A stretch of 64,000 nt of DNA, taken from NCBI RefSeq assembly GCF_947503465.1, contig NZ_CANNDN010000002.1, positions 558,001 through 622,000 on the forward strand. The letters run 5' to 3'. The stretch comes from an uncultured Tateyamaria sp. Its GTDB lineage: Bacteria > Pseudomonadota > Alphaproteobacteria > Rhodobacterales > Rhodobacteraceae. A model generated the notes under the pieces. It was not told the origin of the DNA. It searched no databases and saw only the letters and a program-made list of their open reading frames with translations. The first letter of the stretch is position 1. Every line of letters starts with the position of its first letter. The position numbers and the translations under genes were made by a program. Positions 61,119 to 64,000 of this stretch are shown piece after piece.

Positions 61119-62432
61119 TCAAGCTTTGCCGGTCCGCTTGGCCCTGAGCCGCGCAAAGTAGTCGAGCCGCTTTTTCAGGTCCCGCTCGAACCCCCGTTCC
61201 ACCGGTTGGTAAAGGTCGGGCCGGTCCATCCCGTCGGGAAAGTAATTGGCCCCCGAAAACCCGTCTTCGGCATCGTGGTCATAGGCGTAATCCTTGCCAT
61301 AGCCCTGATCCTTCATCAGCGCGGTGGGCGCGTTCAGGATGTGCTTGGGCGGGGGGTGCGACCCTGTCTGTTTCGCCGCCCGGCGCGCGCCCTTGTAGGC
61401 GGTGTAGGTGGCGTTCGATTTGGGGGCCAGAGCGAGGTAGACAAGCGCCTGCGCCAGCGCCAACTCACCTTCGGGACTGCCGAGGCGTTCGTAGGTTTCC
61501 CACGCTTGCAGGCACACGGCCTGCGCCTGCGGATCAGCAAGGCCGATGTCTTCGACCGCCATGCGGGTGATGCGGCGGGCAAGGTAACGGGGGTCTTCGC
61601 CCCCTTCCAGCATCCGCGCAAACCAGTAGAGCGACGCGTCGGGGTCCGACCCGCGCACCGATTTGTGCAGCGCCGAGATCAGGTTGTAGTGTGCATCGCC
61701 CGACTTGTCGTACTGCGCGGCACGGCGCATGAGGCGGGCGGCAAGGGCCGTCTTGTCCAGCTTGCCCTCCACCGTCCAGGCGGCGACCTGTTCGATCAGG
61801 TTCAGAAGCGCGCGGCCATCCCCGTCCGCCATTTCAAGCAGCGCCTCGCGCGCCGGGCCATCAAGCGGAAGCGCCTTTTCCAGATCCCGTTCGGCCCGTT
61901 GCGCCAGCAGTTCAAGGTCCTTCAGGTCCAGCCGCTCCAGCACCAGCACCTGCGCGCGGGACAGCACAGCGGCGTTCAACTCAAAGCTGGGGTTCTCGGT
62001 CGTGGCGCCGACCAGCAGGATGGTCCCGTCCTCCATATGCGGCAGGAACCCGTCCTGCTGCGCCTTGTTGAAGCGGTGGATTTCGTCGACGAACAGCAGC
62101 GTGCCCTGCCCGTTCTGGCGCCGGATCTTGGCCGCCTCGAACACTTTTTTCAGGTCCGGGACACCTGTGAAAATCGCCGAGATCTGGACGAAATGCAGGT
62201 CCGTCTCATGCGCAAGCAGCCGGGCGATGGTCGTCTTGCCCACCCCGGGCGGGCCCCAGAACACCAGCGAGGACAGCGCACCCGACGACAGCATGACCGT
62301 CAGCGGCGCCTCCGGTCCCAGCACCTGGGACTGGCCGATCACCTCGGACAGCTTTTGTGGCCGCAAACGGTCCGCAAGGGGCCGCGGGCCTGTGTCTGTC
62401 GGTGCGGGATCAGAGGCGAAAAGGTCGGTCAT
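61119..62432 (-). CDS. rarA: Replication-associated recombination protein RarA (MgsA)
   Basis: A 437-residue AAA+ ATPase. Walker A is GPPGVGKTT (60-68), Walker B is FVDEIHRFNKAQQD, sensor 1 is GATTENPSFELN. The C-terminal RarA domain has DASLYWFARMLEGGEDPRYLARRI and YDHDAEDGFSGANYFPDGM. It acts at stalled forks together with RecA and single-strand-binding protein. It starts two bases after the degP stop and 31 bases before crcB. Confidence 0.95.
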   Translation of the reverse strand: MTDLFASDPAPTDTGPRPLADRLRPQKLSEVIGQSQVLGPEAPLTVMLSSGALSSLVFWGPPGVGKTTIARLLAHETDLHFVQISAIFTGVPDLKKVFEAAKIRRQNGQGTLLFVDEIHRFNKAQQDGFLPHMEDGTILLVGATTENPSFELNAAVLSRAQVLVLERLDLKDLELLAQRAERDLEKALPLDGPAREALLEMADGDGRALLNLIEQVAAWTVEGKLDKTALAARLMRRAAQYDKSGDAHYNLISALHKSVRGSDPDASLYWFARMLEGGEDPRYLARRITRMAVEDIGLADPQAQAVCLQAWETYERLGSPEGELALAQALVYLALAPKSNATYTAYKGARRAAKQTGSHPPPKHILNAPTALMKDQGYGKDYAYDHDAEDGFSGANYFPDGMDRPDLYQPVERGFERDLKKRLDYFARLRAKRTGKA

Positions 62433-62434
62433 CC

Positions 62435-63811
62435 TCAGAACCGCAGGACGATGCGGCTGTTGCCACGGATGGCGCGCACGGTGGTGCCGCGCCGCGCCTC
62501 GGACAGGATATCCGCCGCCTGGGCCGTCGTTTCAATGTCCTGACGGTCGATGCGTTGCAGCACGTCGCCGCGGCGCAGGCCGACGCGGCGGCCGATGGGG
62601 CCGGTGTCCAGCACAACCACGCCTTCGGCGGCGATGGGCAGGTTCAATTCGGCCAAGACCGCCGGGTTGATCTGTGCCAGCTGCAGGCCCGGCAGGCTTG
62701 TGCCTTCGGGCAAGGTGATGGCGTCGCGCGGCGGGACTTCGGGCGGTGGGACCAGGGCAACGGTCAAGACGTCCTCTGCCCCGTTTCGAAGCCGCGTCAT
62801 GGTCGCACTGTCCTGATCGCTGGCCACACTCATGCGAAACAACATCTCGCCGGGGCTGCTGACAGGGGCGCCATCGACGGCCAGCACCACGTCACCCACT
62901 TCAAATCCGGCCCGGGCCAGGGGGCTGGCCGGATGCAGCCCTGCAAGCATGATGCCACCGGGTCGGTCCCGGCCCAGCGTTTCGGCCAGGTCGGCGTCGA
63001 CCGCCTGTCCGGTTGCCCCGGCCCACGGGCGGACAAAGCGGTCATTGCCGTCGCGCGCCTGTTTGACAAAGGCCGCGACCAGGTCAGAAGGAATGGCAAA
63101 GCCGATCCCGTTCGAGCCGCCCGAGCGGCTGAGGATGCGCGTGTTGATGCCCAGAAGCTGGCCGCGCATGTCCACCAGGGCACCGCCGGAATTACCGGGG
63201 TTGATGGGCGCATCGGTCTGGATGAAATACCCTGCCCCGCGCCCATTGCTGCCCCCGGACCGGGCCAGGGCGGACACGATCCCAGAGGACACGGTCTGGC
63301 CGACGCCGAACGGGTTGCCGATGGCCAGCACCAGCTCGCCCACCTCGACCGTTTCGCTGTCGCGCAGGGACAGGAACGGCAGGTCGTCCACGCCGTCGAT
63401 CTTGAGAATGGCAAGATCGCTTTCCTGATCGCCAAGCAGCACGCGGGCGTCATATTCGCGCCCGTCATTCAGCACGATCCGAATGTCGGTGGCCTGCCCG
63501 ACCACATGATAATTCGACACGACGATGCCGTCGCTGCTGAGGATCACGCCGGACCCAAGCGAGTTCTGGACACGCGGCTGCGCCTGACCGAACCCTTCGA
63601 ACAGTCGCTCGAAAAACGGGTCATCCATGAACGGGGTGCGGGCACGGGCCTGCGTGACAAAGCGCACATAGATGTTCACCACCGCAGGCGCCGTCTCGCG
63701 CACAAGGGGCGCAAAGCTCAAGCTGATTTCGGACTGGCTTTGCGGGACGCGGGTCTCTGCGATGGCACCCAGGGGCAGCAGGCAGAAAAGAAGGGCAAAG
63801 AGAGGCTTCAT
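62435..63811 (-). CDS. Trypsin-like periplasmic serine protease (DegP/DegQ, Do family)
   Basis: A 458-residue protease/chaperone. The signal MKPLFALLFCLLPLGAIA is cut before ETRVPQ. The catalytic triad is His102 (SNYHVVG), Asp132 (SDLAIL) and Ser208 (PGNSGGAL). A PDZ domain (about 265-350) and a shorter second one (about 380-458) follow. It degrades misfolded periplasmic proteins. The start at 63811 is preferred because the longer frame runs over the terminator region. It is directly downstream of rplQ, separated by a terminator. Confidence 0.92.
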   Translation of the reverse strand: MKPLFALLFCLLPLGAIAETRVPQSQSEISLSFAPLVRETAPAVVNIYVRFVTQARARTPFMDDPFFERLFEGFGQAQPRVQNSLGSGVILSSDGIVVSNYHVVGQATDIRIVLNDGREYDARVLLGDQESDLAILKIDGVDDLPFLSLRDSETVEVGELVLAIGNPFGVGQTVSSGIVSALARSGGSNGRGAGYFIQTDAPINPGNSGGALVDMRGQLLGINTRILSRSGGSNGIGFAIPSDLVAAFVKQARDGNDRFVRPWAGATGQAVDADLAETLGRDRPGGIMLAGLHPASPLARAGFEVGDVVLAVDGAPVSSPGEMLFRMSVASDQDSATMTRLRNGAEDVLTVALVPPPEVPPRDAITLPEGTSLPGLQLAQINPAVLAELNLPIAAEGVVVLDTGPIGRRVGLRRGDVLQRIDRQDIETTAQAADILSEARRGTTVRAIRGNSRIVLRF

Positions 63812-63874
63812 TGTTCCGAAAATATGCAAATCCCCCACGCGCAATACAAGCGCCGCACGTCGCCCAAACAAAAA

Positions 63875-63898
63875 AACCCCCGCCACGGGACGGGGGTT
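63875..63898. terminator. Bidirectional terminator between rplQ and the degP-like gene
   Basis: AACCCCCG at 63875-63882 and CGGGGGTT at 63891-63898 form an 8-bp stem with the loop CCACGGGA, with A residues before it and TTTT after it. Read from rplQ on the minus strand it is followed by a run of T residues, giving a good rho-independent terminator. Confidence 0.85.
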
Positions 63899-63921
63899 TT
63901 CGACCAGGTCCGGGACCGGGT

Positions 63922-64000
63922 TCAGTCCTCGGCAGCGTCTTCCGCTGCGACGCGGGCCTTGTCGGCCGCACCCTTGGCGTCGCGGTCGCGGTCCACGAAT
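63922..64000 (-). CDS. rplQ: 50S ribosomal protein bL17, C-terminal end only
   Basis: The last 25 codons of a gene entering from the right edge, ending FVDRDRDAKGAADKARVAAEDAAED before a TGA at 63922-63924. The VDRD-x-DAKGAADKARV ending is typical of rhodobacterial bL17, and the gene order rplQ-degP-rarA is usual in this group. The 5' part is outside the window. Confidence 0.85.
   Translation of the reverse strand, partial: FVDRDRDAKGAADKARVAAEDAAED

Noticed and set aside
59922-62543. An 873-codon open frame on the plus strand across the pseudouridine synthase, crcB and rarA
   Set aside because: It is antisense to three well-supported genes and spans their junctions, and has low-complexity Arg/His/Gln composition.
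1-64000. CRISPR arrays, insertion sequences, phage genes, toxin-antitoxin or restriction systems
   Set aside because: No regularly spaced repeats, transposase, integrase or defence-type proteins were recognised in either strand.

Overview
The window looks like a chromosomal segment of a marine alphaproteobacterium of the Rhodobacterales (Roseobacter group). The evidence is high GC with a strong GC third-position bias, the polyol (smo/mtlK) operon layout known from Rhodobacter, the aapJQMP general amino-acid transporter, an ATP12-family F1-ATPase chaperone gene, and the order rplQ-degP-rarA-crcB-pseudouridine synthase-HAD-ATP12. No phage, insertion sequence, integrase or CRISPR array was seen. 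The assignment rests on gene content and family recognition, not on a search.

Layout. 0-2.2 kb: the 3' part of a thiamine-diphosphate enzyme overlapping a class III CoA-transferase. 2.3-8.4 kb: a TTC38-like repeat protein, then opgC-opgG-opgH, a translationally coupled set for periplasmic glucans. 8.6-11.1 kb (minus): rhodanese/YHS pair, then SseB-like/uracil-DNA-glycosylase-like pair. 11.2-14.0 kb: ArsR regulator with a clear inverted-repeat operator, its coupled permease, and nhaA. 14.2-18.9 kb: a capsule-type export ATPase and a long co-polymerase/export protein, with kdsA and a phosphohexomutase. 19.0-21.0 kb: a Tat-exported PhoX-family phosphatase behind a possible Pho box.

21.1-26.7 kb is an uptake and catabolism island: a dctPQM TRAP transporter, a peroxiredoxin-like protein and a FadR-type GntR regulator on the minus strand, diverging from a short-chain dehydrogenase and a KdgF-like cupin. 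An identical near-palindrome (ACTAGTATACCAGTT) lies in the promoter of the transporter and in that of the dehydrogenase, so the whole set reads as one regulon, probably for unsaturated uronates from alginate or pectin. 27.0-30.0 kb holds a serine hydrolase, a membrane-anchored AraC regulator and two very small envelope genes. 30.3-37.9 kb is the sugar-alcohol operon (LacI regulator, smoEFGK, smoS, mtlK), followed by tRNA-Arg(ACG).

38.4-42.0 kb (minus): a TVP38 membrane protein, a flavin disulfide oxidoreductase and a histidine kinase in one operon. 42.3-53.6 kb is the rpmH-rnpA-yidD ... yidC-MOSC-engB-argB housekeeping block, with a lipoprotein, a hydrolase, ttcA and an EAL protein between yidD and yidC, and a sterol-desaturase-like/ferredoxin-like/SixA trio after argB. 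53.6-58.1 kb (minus): aapJQMP. 58.3-64.0 kb (minus): tightly packed housekeeping genes ending in the 3' end of rplQ.

The most distinctive patterns are the two-copy uronate-regulon operator, a strong GC hairpin without a T-run directly after each of the three periplasmic binding-protein genes (dctP, smoE, aapJ), a perfect 20-bp palindrome between engB and argB, and an export ATPase/co-polymerase pair lacking its permease. I saw no clearly new defence or mobile system.
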